A stretch of 64,000 nucleotides of DNA, from positions 2,604,501 through 2,668,500 of the forward strand of contig NC_067295.1 in assembly GCF_020740795.1 (NCBI RefSeq). Direction: 5' to 3'. The DNA comes from Apus apus (Eukaryota; Chordata; Aves; Apodiformes; Apodidae). Numbering within the stretch: the stretch's first letter is position 1; each line of letters starts with the position of its first letter. The notes beneath the pieces were generated by a model. It searched no databases. It saw only the letters and a program-made list of their open reading frames with translations, and was not told where the DNA came from. The translations under genes were made by a program, and so were the position numbers. Below are positions 50,801 through 63,599 of this stretch, piece after piece.

Positions 50801-53800
50801 TCCACGTCTGCAAAGCTGGTGTGTAGAGCATTGTTTTCAGCAATCTGAGTCCAATGAAGTGCTGATTTAACAGGTGTCACTGCTCAGGGAGCTCCTAACA
50901 GAGGTGTGTTCTCAATGTGGTGTCTGGCAGTAAAGCCAAACCTCCAGGTTTTCCGAGCCCGTTTCTCAGAGATTACGCTCCACGCCGTCAGAACAGCCTG
51001 TCAGAACCTCACCCAGCCAGATCAGAAAACAAGTGATGCCGTTGACGTCAGGCAGGAGCTGGACCTCAGGATAGGTGGGTAAACACCATCAATCATTCTG
51101 GTGGCAAAAGACCTCTAAGATCATTGACTCCAACCATTAATCCAACTCTCCCGAGTCCACGAGCTAGAAGTGAGAGCAGGCTGCCAGGCCTGAGCTGCTG
51201 CAGGCTCTTCTTCTAAAGGGACGTGGCAGGAGGGTGGCAGGCAGGGAACAGCTTTGTCACCAGTGTTCAGCTTATTGTCTATAAGTACTTGAACTCCCCT
51301 AAAGTGCTGAACAAGAGAGCCAGCCACCAGGCTCTCCCTCCCTTCTCCTCTAACCACATTCAATACGCATTGTGAAAGCCCAGCAAGGGGTGTTTAGAAA
51401 TCAGCTGTATCCTCCACACATGGCAGAACTGCCCTCTGTGGTGGCATAAATCTGATTTTTACATCAGAGACAACTAAATCACATCTCATGTTTTACTGGA
51501 AACGTGCTCTTTGAAGCAAACTTTAGGTTTGTAGCTCATGCAGCACGGAGGCTTCTGCAAGCAAGTCTTAAAAATCAAGCAAAATCAATACTCGGGAGTA
51601 TTGAAAAGAACCATCTGAAGTGGTGTGATCATCCTCCAATGTTGTGTTACTCAGTCGGATGTTTTGTTTTCTCAGGTGCTGCCTTCACCAGATTCCAGAC
51701 ACTGAGGCTCCGGAAGATCTTCCCGGATATTTTAGCGGATCAGCTGATCAGCTACGGCAGCTGCCAGTTCCCAACACTGGGCTTTGTGGTTGAACGCTTC
51801 AAAGCCATCCAGGCCTTTGTTCCTGAATCCTTCTTTAAAATCAAAGGTATGCTTGGGCAAAGGGAGTCCTGGGCTCCATCTGAAACGGCTTGAGGAGTTT
51901 AGAAAGGAAAAAAAAAAAAGTCAGGGCAAGAAACAAAAGAGTGCTGCAGAGGTGGTTTCCTCTTCCTTTGCCATGACTGTGAAGCAGAGCTGGAAGGTTT
52001 CCCAGCTCTGAGTGTTTCCATTGTGTCAGGACTGTGTCACTCAGCTCTGTTGTTCTGCACAGTGATACATGATCATGAAGAGGGCACTGTGCTCTTCAAC
52101 TGGAAGAGGAACCGGCTCTTCAACCACACGGCCTGCCTGGTCCTTTACCAGATGTGTATGGAGGTAAGAAAGCTTGTAAATAGTTGCATAATCCCCCACT
52201 AGCCAAACATTTCCTGCATCCCTCTTGCTCAAGATGTTAAACACCAGTTTGTGTAAACTCCTGAAGGAGATTTTTGCCTTTTCCTTCCTCTGTGCTTAGG
52301 ATCCAGTAGCAACTGTTGTTGAGGTTGGGAGCAAGCCAAAGAGCAAATGGAGGCCCCTGCCCCTGGACACTGTGGTATGTTTGAACTGTGCTGAAAGGAC
52401 TTCTCTGAAAGCAGTTTTGAACAGAGATTTTTAGTCACCACTCTGAATTATGCACAAATACATTTTTTTCTTTTTTCCACCTGGCTTGTCCCAACTCAGG
52501 AACTGGAGAAGTTGGCTTCCCGCAAGCTGAAAATAAATGCAAAGGAAACCATGAGAATAGCAGAAAAACTCTATACTCAAGGGTAAGAGAGCAAGACTTG
52601 GCTTGGTAAACTTAAATCTTTCAAAAATAAATGGCCTTTAGCCCAAAATAGGAAGCATCTTGGAGCTCCTCCTTCTGTCTTTCTTCAGGTTCATTAGCTA
52701 CCCCCGAACAGAGACCAACATTTTCCCCAAGGAGCTGAACCTCTCTGCTTTAGTGCAGCAGCAAACACAGGACCCCAGCTGGGGAGCATTTGCACAGAGG
52801 ATTTTGGATGAGGGTGGGCCAACCCCTCGGAATGGAAACAAATCAGATCAGGCTCATCCTCCCATTCACCCCACAAAACACACCACTAACCTGCAGGTGA
52901 GTTTAACAAGGGCAGAGGTAACAGGTGGCTTGGATTGCTTGGTAAATAAAGATACACATCTTAATAATGTAATCATGATTAGAGGGCTTCCTCACCTGAG
53001 ATCTCCCTTGTGTTTCTGGGCACCTCATTGGCACAGGAGGAGGCTCTGACCCTCTTTCCCTCTTTGCTTTTAGGGCAACGAGCAGAGACTGTATGAATTT
53101 ATCGTGCGCCATTTCCTGGCTTGCTGCTCCCAAGATGCCAAGGGCCAGGAAACAACTGTGGAGATTGACATTGCTAACGAGCGCTTCATTGCTCAAGGAT
53201 TAATGATCCTGGCCCGAAATTACCTGGAAGTTTATCCTTACGAGAAGTGGAGTGATAAGGTAATCCCCTTGAATGACAGAGATGAGAGGTTAAAGTACCT
53301 GGAGTTTAAAGCTGCGCTTCACTGCCAGCTCAGACACCTCTACAGAATGTCCTCTGACAATTCCCAGTCCACTGGCTGTTCCACTCAAAGCCATCCCTGC
53401 TGTGGGGCTTTATTGTGCCAGCTTTAGATAGTTCCTTCCCCTTTTGACACCACAGCAGAGACCACCCAGGGATGTGGAAGTTGACTTTACTCACCAAGAG
53501 GAGCTGTAATTGCTCTTCCTTGGTCTCAAACAGCTTGTTACTGGCTAATCCTGATGACCCTGAGACTGGATCTCTTCCAGAACAGGGTGCTGCTCTGCTA
53601 CTGCATTGCCCTGCTGTTAGTGTGACATTTTGTCTTTGGTGACCAGAAGGCAGTTTCAAAGAGATTCTCCTTCCCTTCAGGTTATCCCACTGTATCAGAA
53701 AGGGTCTCGCTTTCAGCCCACTACAGTGGAGATGGTGGATGGGGAAACCAGCCCTCCATTGCTCCTCACAGAAGCGGATCTCATTGCTCTCATGGAGAAA

Positions 53801-56800
53801 CATGGCATTGGTCAGTATTGCCAGCGTGGCCTTTGGCTCGTGGGAGAGCTTTGGTCATAAGCTTCTTAACTAACACCAGTTCTGTCCCACCCTCAGAGTA
53901 GGCAATTCTCTAAACATCACTTAAGATAAAAACATCACTTAAATCATAGAATGGTTTGGGTTGGAAGGGACCTTAAAGATCATCCAGTTCCAACCCCCCT
54001 GCATTGACAGGGACACCTTCCACTAGACCAGGTTGCTCAGAGCCCTGTCCAACCTGGCCTTCAACACTTGCCAGGATGGAGGCTCCACAACTTCCCTGGG
54101 CAGCCTGTTCCACTGTCTCACCACCCTCCTAGTGAAGAATTTCCTCCTAACATGGAAAGGCAGAGTCCAAAGATCCCAAGGAGTCCGCAGAGAGCTCCCA
54201 GTACCCAGGGGGATGTGCATCTTAGGGTGTTCCTGCCAGCACCTTATTGCCCTCAGTGCCAGCACATGTGGGCAGTGCTGCTCCTGACCATAAGTTGTCT
54301 CCTGGTTCCTTTAGCACCTTGCACTCTGCACTAGGCACAGGGGAAGTCACTTCTTGGCATCTAATTCCCCGACCAACCCATCTGCTTTCAGGGACCGACG
54401 CCACTCATGCCGAGCACATCGAGACCATCAAGACGCGGATGTACGTGGGTCTGACCGCGGATCAGCGCTTCCTCCCAGGCCACCTGGGCATGGGGCTGGT
54501 TGAAGGTGAGGGCAGAGCCCATCAGGAAAGCAGCAGGTTCCTTCCTTGTTCCTTGTGCTTACCATGCAGTGTCTTCCTCAGGCTACGATTCCATGGGCTA
54601 CGAGATGTCCAAGCCTGACCTTCGAGCTGAGCTGGAGGCTGATCTGAAACTCGTCTGTGAAGGGAAGAAGGACAAATCTGTTGTGTTGCAGCAGCAGGTC
54701 CAGAAGTACAAGCAAGTCTTCATCGAAGCTGTGGCCAGAGCTAACAAGTGAGTCCTGTCTCTGCCCTCTTCTGCTTGCTTTGCTGTCCTGGGAGGTGCTG
54801 CCTTCTCATCTGGGGCTCAGCCTGGAGTGGGGTCCTGTCACACTTTCCCTGGAGCTCTGCCCAGCATGTGTGGGCACTTGCATGGGAAGGGATGACTTGC
54901 AGCCTGGCACACTGTTGTGGGTTCTTGCCAACTAACTGCTCATCTTGGTTTAAACCCTTAACATTAAACTCAAAACTGGCTGAAAGAGATGGCAAAGTGC
55001 ACTGACCTCTTCCACGTTGTGCCCACACCTGGCCTGTTCTAGAGGCATGGTGCTGTGGAGGACCTTGGAGGGGCTGTGTGGAGGGCAGCAAGCTCCAGTT
55101 CACTGCATTGCCTGGTTGCTCTTTGCAGAGGAGACACACAGAATGCTCTACTGCTTTCTTTGTAGGTTGGACCAGGCCCTGGCTCAGTATTTTGGAGAAG
55201 GCACAGAAATCACAGAGCAAGAGGAGGTCTACCCAGCAATGCCCGTGGCTGTTCGGAAGTGTCCGCAGTGCAACAGTGACATGGTCCTGAAGACCAAGAG
55301 GAACGGCGGGTTGGTGATCTTCCCTCTTGTAGAAAGTAGCCTCCTGCCTTGGTTTGTTCCTTTATCTCCCCTCTGCAGCAAGCATGAAACTTAAGGAGCA
55401 GCTAGCTAACTCCACCAGCTACGTAAGCTGCGTGGACTCAGATTCATTTCTTTCTCAAGTACGTATTTGCCCTTAAAAACTGTTGTTTTGACCATTTCTG
55501 ATGGCTGAGAAGACAGGAGAACACATCACTGACTGTCTCGACTTTGCCTCTTCCTCATCCAGTGCTTTTATCCCACGACAGGTTCTATCTCAGCTGCACA
55601 GGCTATCCAGCTTGTAAAACTGCAGTCTGGTTTCCTGATTTTGTGCTGGATGTGGCCAGGGATGAGAGCATCTGTGCTGTGTGTGAACCCCATCCCGTTC
55701 ACAGGTGGGTGGTACCAGCTTTCCCTCAGGGACGCACAGTCCTTCAGACTTTGTTTTAGCTATCAGGACAAGAAACCTCCATGGGCTGAGCAACCATTTT
55801 CCATTCCAGTCTTGAAAAGCTGGAGCAGCACCGGCATGGTCTGGGGATGGAGAGAAGAGGGGCTGGGGAAACTGGTGCAAGCACAGCAGAATTAAAAAAA
55901 ATAAATTAAAAAAGTCAAGTCCAAGTCGAGGTCTGTTGATGAGGAGTTATAAACTGAGAGACTTGAATTATTCTTTTCCCTTTAGACTGAAGTTTAAGTT
56001 CAAGAGGGGCAGCGTGCCACCCGTGATGCCCCTGGAGTTTGTTGGCTGCATCGGGGGCTGTGATGAGATGCTCAAAGAGCTCCTGGACCTCAAGTACTTG
56101 CACCGCCCATCCCAGCCAGCACCAGCCAGCCAGCAAGGTCACCACCTGCAGGTCAGCAGCTCCTCCAGCAGAGCTAGTGGTGAAAACAGGCAGGTGAGAG
56201 GGACCACAAACCTGGCACCGAGACGTCTGCTCTCCTTGAACTCCACAAGAACAGCTCGGGCTGCTCCCTCGGCCGCTGCGGATGCCGGGGACAACGCCGT
56301 GGTGTGCAACTGTGGGGTTGAAGCCCTGTTGCTAACTGTGCGGAAGGAAGGGCCCAACCAAGGCCGGCAGTTCTACAAGTGCAGCTCCAGCACCTGCAAC
56401 TTCTTCCTCTGGGCTGATCAGCACTCGGAGGACAGAAGCAACGCGGCTCCGCGGGGCTCTGCGCTGCCCCAGCCCTTCACAGGAAGGGGCCCAGCAGGAT
56501 TCCAGCGCCCGGGAGGAGGGAGGGGCCCAGAGCTCTTTGGAAGCAACAGCTCAGATTCAGGAGGCGGCACCGTCTGCAAGTGTGACCAGCCAGCTGTCAC
56601 CCGCACTGTCCAGAAGGAGGGGCCCAACAAAGGGAGGCAGTTCCACACCTGCTCCAAGCCCCGTGAGCAGCAGTGTGGCTTCTTCCAGTGGGCAGATGAA
56701 GCTGTGGAACCAGGTGAGGCTGGGCTGGGACACAAGGGTTAGAGGCTGCCCTTTAAGCTGAACTGAACACACTGCTCACAGGTGTGTTGCTGCCACAGTG

Positions 56801-57874
56801 TGACAGCTCTTGCAGCAACTCATACATCTGACAGGCGTCAGGGTCTGTCTTTAGAACATCTGTCAGCAGCATCATAGCACTTTAAATGTTCCTTGTAACA
56901 GCTGAGTCTGCCTTACCTCCCCGTTGTTAGCAGGAGACATCTTCAGGACACAACTGCTGAGCTCCAAGCAGGATGCTTTGCTTCTGTGTGCAGTAAGCTT
57001 AAGCATCTGTGACTCACTGGATAAAGCCCAGCAGTCTGTTTGGAAATTATCCTCCCAAGTCACAGTGCTCAGCTTTGTGAGAGCTTTTACCAACCTGCTA
57101 CAGATTTTTGGAGATCTTAAACCCCATTCTGTCATGCCAGGGAATCTGAGTGAGCTGCTCCCTCTGCCCTAGTTTGGGAATGCAGGGAAAGGCCAAGTCT
57201 TTCTGAAGCTTTGATCAGTTGGGAAGCTGAGTGTGGGTGCTGTGGAAAAATGCTGAGAAGTCCCCTTGAAGAAAAATAATTGCAAAATAAGGATGTGAAG
57301 GAAAGAGAAGGGACAAAACACAAAGTGCAGAGGTGGAGATGTGATCTGAGATCTTCAACACTCACCTTCTTAGACATTTGGGCTTAAAGGGGTAGAATAA
57401 AATTTTCAAAACCACTTAGAAACCAAGTTCTCCTCTGGCATGTTTTGTTGTTTCTGCTTCAGCTGTAGACCAGAGTGGAGAACCAGGCAAACCAGTGTCC
57501 CCTGTTCTGTTCCCACATTTCTCTAATGCTGCAAGACAAGTGGGTAACATTTAACTCTTCTGAAGCACCTGTAGTTTTGGAAATAATCTGAGCAGCAGGG
57601 ATAGTAAAATCCTTGACATGCAATATTGAACTTATCTTCTGTTTCTCACCTACTCGTATTTCCAAAGGTATTAAAGGCAAGTTGTTTCTCTCTAGGGCCT
57701 TCTGGAGATGTCTCTGTGAACCCCTCTGGCAGCAGTGGATACTCAAGAGGGTTGGGGAGTAAAGCCAAGAGACCAAGCAATCTGGCCTCAGGAGCCACTG
57801 CCAAGAAACCACGGACCTGTAGCATTTGCCACCAGCCTGGCCATACGAGGAAAAACTGCCCTCAGAACCACTGA
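47822..57874 (+). CDS. TOP3A: DNA topoisomerase III alpha, complete
   Basis: Type IA topoisomerase; with BLM and RMI1/2 it dissolves double Holliday junctions, and it also decatenates mitochondrial DNA. Coding exons: 47822-48007, 49091-49150, 49476-49549, 50100-50175, 50710-50818, 50931-51074, 51676-51846, 52063-52163, 52300-52374, 52500-52582, 52689-52896, 53074-53259, 53681-53810, 54392-54505, 54582-54747, 55166-55309, 55582-55704, 55986-56713 and 57696-57874. Total 3057 nt, 1018 residues (human 1001). TOPRIM residues E43 and D150-x-D152-x-E154 are present, and the catalytic tyrosine is Y364 in ISYPRTETN (human Y362). C-terminal zinc ribbons begin at CPQC. Two GRF fingers lie near 824-861 and 914-954, and a CCHC knuckle at 1001-1014. 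The leader (MTLPAGLF...) is arginine-rich without early acids, fitting a mitochondrial form. The donor after 55309 (GTTGGT) is unusual. Confidence 0.96.
51085..51363 (-). repeat. Probable old CR1 LINE fragment in a TOP3A intron
   Basis: Antisense to TOP3A. The part at 51110-51145 reads like a CR1 3' tail ('AAAAGACCTCTAAGATCATT', 'GACTCCAACCATTAATCCAA'). Farther along, on the minus strand, a stretch translating to [11 protein letters not shown] resembles the late reverse-transcriptase region of CR1. The order fits one element with an internal deletion, but the divergence is high. Confidence 0.5.
53943..54290 (-). repeat. CR1 LINE 3' portion in a TOP3A intron
   Basis: Well-preserved CR1 in reverse orientation. 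From the 3' end it reads 'AATCATAGAATGGTTTGGGT', 'TGGAAGGGACCTTAAAGATC' and 'CTTCAACACTTGCCAGGATG', then 'CTTCCCTGGGCAGCCTGTTC'. The minus strand keeps an open stretch of about 80 codons with [18 protein letters not shown], the conserved end of the CR1 reverse-transcriptase protein. It occupies most of the intron between the exons ending at 53810 and starting at 54392. Confidence 0.95.
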
Positions 57875-58600
57875 GCCTGGATGGACATCTCTCAAGAATC
57901 TGGAAGGTCCAGGGTTGTGAGCTCCTACACAAGCAGCTACTGCTGAAAGGAACTGGAGTCTAGAAATAAGTCCATTGAATGCTTACTGGAAGGGCTAGTT
58001 GCAGGCTGCCTGGGCAGCAAGGGTTGAACCAGCTTCAAAAGGTGGCTCCCCTACTGGTGTCAGCCTTTGTTTTCAGCTGCTTTTCTGCTGAGCAGATTGG
58101 GATGGTCTGAACATGTCAAGGAAGCATTTGGAAACTGAAACCGTGGAGAAAACATCACTAGATCTAATTCACCTGCAGCTCCCACCATGGTGCTGGTTCT
58201 CCTCAGCCTTTCTACTGGAGGAAGAGCTGGATCATGGCCATGAGAACAGACACCAGGGCTGCTTCTCTCTCCTCAGTCCCTGGCTTTCCACAGTGTGGAG
58301 TTTTAAGTTTCCTTTCAAGTTCCCATTACCAGAGGAACATTCCCCTTTCTTTTTTGTCACCCCTTACCTTGGCTGTTGCTGCCAGTGAAGGGGAGGGCCA
58401 GGTGTGGAGGAGATGGTGCTCTCCCTGGAAGGAAAGCTCAGCTGCAAAGCTCAGGAAGAACCCTCATCTCAGTTCCTGAATTTGAAAGAGAGTTCTTCCT
58501 CAAACCTCGAGACGTGCCTCTGTGATGCTGCTAAGTAATGAAAGTTACTTGTGTCAAACTGTTAAGTTTCTTATTAAAAGATTATTTAATTTTTCATTTG
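57875..58600 (+). other. TOP3A: TOP3A 3' UTR (inferred)
   Basis: Sequence after the TGA stop runs to a plausible ATTAAA poly(A) signal at 58573-58578, in the AT-rich context TTTCTTATTAAAAGATTATT. The 3' UTR would be about 0.7 kb. It points toward MIEF2, which is transcribed in the opposite direction. Confidence 0.55.
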
Positions 58601-59640
58601 ATACTGTGCCATCTTAACTTTGCCTTATTTCTTCCTGCTTCAAACAGTTCAGCTCTTGCTGTAAAAGCATCAACCAAGATCTTGCTCTTCCCACTCACTC
58701 AGCAGAACCACACAGAAGCTTTCCTGGCAGAAACTCTTCCTGGTGTTTTTTAGAAGTCAGCTGCAGAGGGGCAGGGAAAATGGTTTTATCTCACCACCTG
58801 CATCAGCTGCCCAGGGACAGACAGACAGCTGGTGGAACTGAAGGGAGATTCTGGTATCCTGACTGAACTCCCAAGGAGCCAGGCTCCCTCCCCCCTCTCA
58901 CTGGAGCTTCCTCTGTACATCAAAGCAAGGAGCTCAACAAGACTCCGTGTCCTCTTCCAGCAGAGGACAGCATTGCTTTTTCCCCCAGGGCTGCCAGTGC
59001 TGCTCAGGTCCCTGCTCCTTTGGGATATGGAGCAGTTCCCTAGGATCAGTCCCAAGCAGCCAGGAGGCTGAAGCACATTCTACAGGGAGATCACAGCAGC
59101 ACAGGTTCACTTTGGGGCCTGCATGAGAGAGAAGAGAACCTTTAACTCCGCAGCAGCCCCGCGCCCTCGGGCCTAGATCTGCTGAGCATGGTCAGGAGAA
59201 CTCAGGCTGCATTGCCCTGTACCACTCACTCCCACAATCAACAGCTGTGGCCTAAAAATACAAACCTGCTGGTGAAAATAACAGGATTACGAGGCTTTGT
59301 AAGGCAATCACTGAGCTGGTGACAGGGGCCTGGGAACAGCAAGGGCAGCAGAAAGCATTTGTGCAGTCCACGGGCAGCAGGGGAAGAGCTGCTGGTGGCA
59401 TCAGCCCTCACCAGCTTCCCCAGTCTAACCCTGGCCAGCATCAGAGCCACCGGATAGGTGGCACAAGCTCAGTGTCCAGGCTCTCATACAGCAGCCAGGC
59501 ACCCTGCAGGGGTTTGGGAGAGGGGTCTGACCAGCACCGAGCTCTGGGCACAAGGGAAAGGACACCCTGCATGTGCCACTGCAGCTGGAGAGTGGCCTCA
59601 GCCTTTCTCATGGGAAAGGAGACAATACAGCTGACACCAG
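58601..59640. other. Intergenic spacer between the convergent TOP3A and MIEF2 tails
   Basis: About 1 kb between the inferred 3' ends. I see no coding exon, repeat family or RNA gene. Either 3' UTR could be longer than inferred and enter it. Confidence 0.45.
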
Positions 59641-59644
59641 AGAA

Positions 59645-60991
59645 CCAGAATACACAGGGAAGGTTTATTCTCATCACTGACACCTGGGAAGTGGTTTGGA
59701 GGAACAAATAAAGTCATCTTCAGACTGGGAGAAAAAGCACAGGGTGGTTTTTCCCCCTCCCATAGGACAATAGCTGTAAAGAAAACCAAACCACAACAGC
59801 TGCCCACATTGAAGTCCACAGGATTTCTCCATCTCCACCAGCGTGCAAAACCAGCTCTTCCCATTAAATATAAGAATATATTCCTTTGCCCTGGCACTGC
59901 AGCCAGAACCAAAGCCTACTAGCAGCCACTCAAAGGAATAAAAATCAAAAAAACAAAACAAAAACCCCAAGCAAAACACACCTTCTTAATAAAAAGCAGA
60001 AACCACTTCAGTTCTTGCAAGTGCTCAGCTCAGAGCATCATTCTTGTCCTACTTTCCAGCCCACAGGGCTTTGGGGGAACAGGACCTGAAGACAGCAGCA
60101 ATATGTGTGAAACGGTCACTGGACAGATGAGAAGGGGACATGGTGGTTCAGGGCAGAGCAGCAAGGACCCACGGACAGACATGGGCAGTGACCCACCACT
60201 GGGAGGGGACACACAGCCCTGCCACGGCCTCCATCGAGGGGCTGACACCAGGAGCCTCCTGGCAGTCAGCAGCTCTCTTCCTGCCACTGCCTTTCTGGGG
60301 ACATCTTCCAGCAAAACACAACTGTGGGACAGCACAAAGCCCCAGCCCCATGCTGGAAGCACCTCCCTTCCTCAGGGCAGAGCAGATCCCAGTAGAACAA
60401 GGATGCAGGGCTGAGCTCGCCCCTCTTGGCCACTGAAAGGGTCTCCCAGGAATAAACCTGCAGCCCCATTTGCTGTGGCTGTACCTTGAAGTGCCCAGAC
60501 AACCACCCAGGTCACGGCTTGAGCAGCACCCTGCAGATGGATGAGGCTTCCACCCTGTCCCAAAAGCTGACTGAGGGGCCTGCAGGACAACAGCAGCAGC
60601 AAGGAACTGCTCCCCTCCAGCAGGTCTTGGAGCACAAGGGGAGCCTGGCAGCAGTGACAGCAGGCTGGGACAGGCAGAGGACACTGGGAACCAGGGACCA
60701 AACATCCTTCACACCAGCTCCCAGTGCCCAGAGGATGGGACTGACCTGTAGGTACTTGACTGAGGTGTGAGCTGCACTTGCCTGCGTTGGGCAGAGCCTC
60801 CCAGCCAAAGGCTCCTGACACCAACACCCACCTCTGTGCAGGCACCTTCTGTCCAAACAGGAACTACTTCTTATAAAGTGCAAGAACTTTGCTTCTTTCT
60901 GACTAGTCAACTAGAAGCATTGCAACCCTCACAGCAGGGAGCAGCAGATGGGTGAGGAACACCCTACATTCAGGAGCTCCAAATGCACTGG
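59645..60991 (-). other. MIEF2: MIEF2 3' UTR (inferred)
   Basis: On the minus strand an AATAAA at 59669-59664 is followed by TGTGTATTCTGG, a plausible GU-rich cleavage context. The region between it and the MIEF2 stop codon has no other gene. The implied 3' UTR is about 1.3 kb. Confidence 0.5.
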
Positions 60992-63598
60992 TCATTTCTC
61001 CTTCAGCAGGAGCTCTGGCTCAGACACAGCCCTGTAGAGCATCAAGCCCATCTCCTCAATTTCCTCTTCTGACAGCTCACAGAAGAGGTTGATTTTGTGG
61101 TTGAAGTAGGAAGGCAGGACCCCTTTCTCCAGGTAACCCACCAGCTCCTCAAGCACCTGCTGGAACCTGTCAGCAAGGTTTTCTTCTGCCCAGTCTGAAG
61201 CGGTGGCACTGAGGTGAAGGACAACGTGGGTCAAGGGGCTGCCACTCAGTTTGTGCAGGGTGGGGTGGCTCTTGCAGACGCTGTTCAGGACGCAGAGGCA
61301 GCGCTGCCGAGCCCCGCGGTCACCGGCATCCAGCTCCTTCACCTTCGAGACCTCTGCCCTGTAAAAGCTCTCGAGCCAGAGGTTTTCCACCAGCCCTTTG
61401 GGAGGAGCAGCCAGAAGAACCCTGTCTTCCATTTCCACCACTGGGAAGAGGGTGATGCTCAGCTCGACCTGATCGTGTTTGACTTCCAGCTTCAGCTCCT
61501 GGGAGGCCACGACGGGGTGGATGATGCTCCCCAGCAGGCTGCCGATGGCAGGCCAGTTGATGGAGGCCACAAGCATCTTGTGGAGGGTCTCGTTGAGTAG
61601 CTTGGAGGAGAAGTACCAGCCCACAATGAACCTATCCCAGGGGCTGCACCCACGAGGGAAATACTCCAGATCAGTCCTCTTGATCATCCAGTATTGGGGG
61701 TTCCCCACCACCGTGTCCTCCCCTGGGATGAGGGTCCAGAGCGCGGCATCGAGGACCACCGGCAGCATGAGGTGGATGTCATCAGCTGTGAGAGCCCCGA
61801 GGCCATCAAGCAGGGGACCTCTGAGGAAGAGGCTGCCAAAGGGCAGCTCCGGGCACTTGTTCCGCAGGAATTTCTGCAGTTGGACGCAGATGCTCCTGGC
61901 CAGATGTGGGGCGAGGGACGCTTGTGCCTCGGGCACGGCCAGCCGACTGCTGTAGTGGGAGAGGAGCTTCTCCTGCAGCGTGAGGCAGTGCAGAGGGCTG
62001 GATGCAACCTGAGGAGTCTCCAGAGGGGCAACACAGACCTTGGGCTCTGGGAGAAAGGGGGCAGAGGGGAGGGAGATGTCACAGCTCTGAGCAGACTGTG
62101 CAACCTGCAGCAGCAGTTTCTCCTGCTTCAGTCAAGAGGGGGACAGAGCTGGAGGCTCAGCTCTCTGCCCACAAGGCTGACCTTACCAAGAGGGCCACCA
62201 CCACATCCTCCAACATTCCCAGCAATTCTCAGCTAAGGCAGAGCCCAAACTAACCTCAAAACACAACAGCACCGGGCCTTACTCCACAGCTGGAGATGAT
62301 CAAACCTGCTGGAGCCCTACGAACAATCCCGCTCTAGGTTCGGTACCTCTGGACTCGTTCTGTACCAAACCAGACTGCTTTCCCACTTGGAAAAACTCTA
62401 ACTCTGCAGGCAGCCAGACAAGGCAGCCTTTGTCTGTGGTAGCTCCTGAGTGCACCTTCCTCCAGCCAGAGCTGACCCAGAAAAGGAGCAGAGCAGGCAC
62501 CACTCTGGAGGAAACGAAGCCCCGGCAGCCCCTGCTGCGCCCTGGCCGCAGGAAGGTGTCAGAGGTGCTGTTAGCAAAGGCATTGCCTAAAAAGGGCCAT
62601 GGCTCAGGAGCCTCCCAGAAGGGAGGGCACAAACAGGTCAGCTTTCCAGACACTGAGCTAAAAATAACCTGGAGCTCCCAGAGGGCCAGGGGCAGCAGCT
62701 CAGCCAGTCTGGAGCACACCAAGGTGATCTTCCCGCTCATGGCAGGAGCTGCCACACACCCCACGAGCCTCACCTGGCACCAGGAGCTGAGCTGGGGAGA
62801 GCAGAGGTTCACTGAGGTCCTCCCTTCTCTGCTTCTTGGGGGGTTTTGGTGTCGTCTTGATCAAGGCCAAGTCCTGCCAGCTCTCCTCCAGGGTCTTCTG
62901 CTCAGCTTTGGGGTCACCTTCGTCACGAGGGCTGGTGGCTCGGTCGATCAGCTGGAGGGAGGGAAAATCCCTGTGGATGAATTGTTCTCACAGCTGTTTC
63001 CCCACGGTCATACTCTGAACTAAGGGGGACAACAGCCCCTCTGGGACACACACAAAGGGGACAACAGCCCCACGCAGGGCTTCTGCCAGCAAAGCCACAC
63101 AGTTCAGGGGGGCACAAAACTGAATGTTTTCTTCCTGGCAACTTTAAGTTGGAAAACAGTTGGGTGCCCCAATGTGAATGAAACCCGAGGTGCCTTTCCA
63201 GATGGGATACTGCATCCTCAATACCTGCTGTCCCAGGCAGATGGGGTGGCGGGGCAGGGTGGGAGCAGGCAGCTCCGCGCCCACAGCACTGCTGCTGGCA
63301 CCAGCACCACTTCTGCCAGACTCAAGGGCCCAGATTGGGAGCAGCTGGCAAAGCCTGCGGAACATATTCCACAAACAAGGGAGCCAAGTGCTTCTCCTGC
63401 ATGGGATGACCGACCCCCCCTGTGTCTTTCCCACCCCCCCGCAAGCCTTACCCTCTTGACAGCCAGCGTGGCGATGGCCAGCACGGCCGCGCCGCTGACG
63501 CCCAGCACCAGCCGGGCGTTGGCCAGCAGCAGGTCGAGGACGCTGCCCAGCCCGGTGTCCTCCTGCCGCCGGCCCCGCCGCCGCGTGAACTCGGCCAT
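60992..63598 (-). CDS. MIEF2: Mitochondrial elongation factor 2 (MiD49), complete
   Basis: Outer-mitochondrial-membrane receptor that recruits the fission GTPase DRP1. Three coding exons on the minus strand: 63598-63452, 62951-62774 and 62046-60992, total 1380 nt, 459 residues (human 454). The N-terminus MAEFTRRRGRRQEDTGLGS is followed by a single membrane anchor at about residues 28-48 (ARLVLGVSGAAVLAIATLAV). A charged linker (DRATSPRDEGD...) leads to a nucleotidyltransferase-fold domain from about residue 130. That domain carries PELPFGSLFLRGPLLDGL, PRGCSPWDRFIVGWYFSSKL and SINWPAIGSLLGSIIHP, and it binds DRP1 and is not expected to be catalytic. Its paralogue MIEF1 is excluded by the closer N-terminal match and by the TOP3A neighbour. 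An acceptor (CGGCAG, exon beginning near 63608) just before the ATG implies a non-coding upstream exon. Confidence 0.96.
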
Positions 63599-63599
63599 G

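Noticed and set aside
54023-54265. 80-codon minus-strand frame in a TOP3A intron as a possible host gene
   Set aside because: The sequence is the terminal part of the CR1 reverse transcriptase in a truncated LINE.
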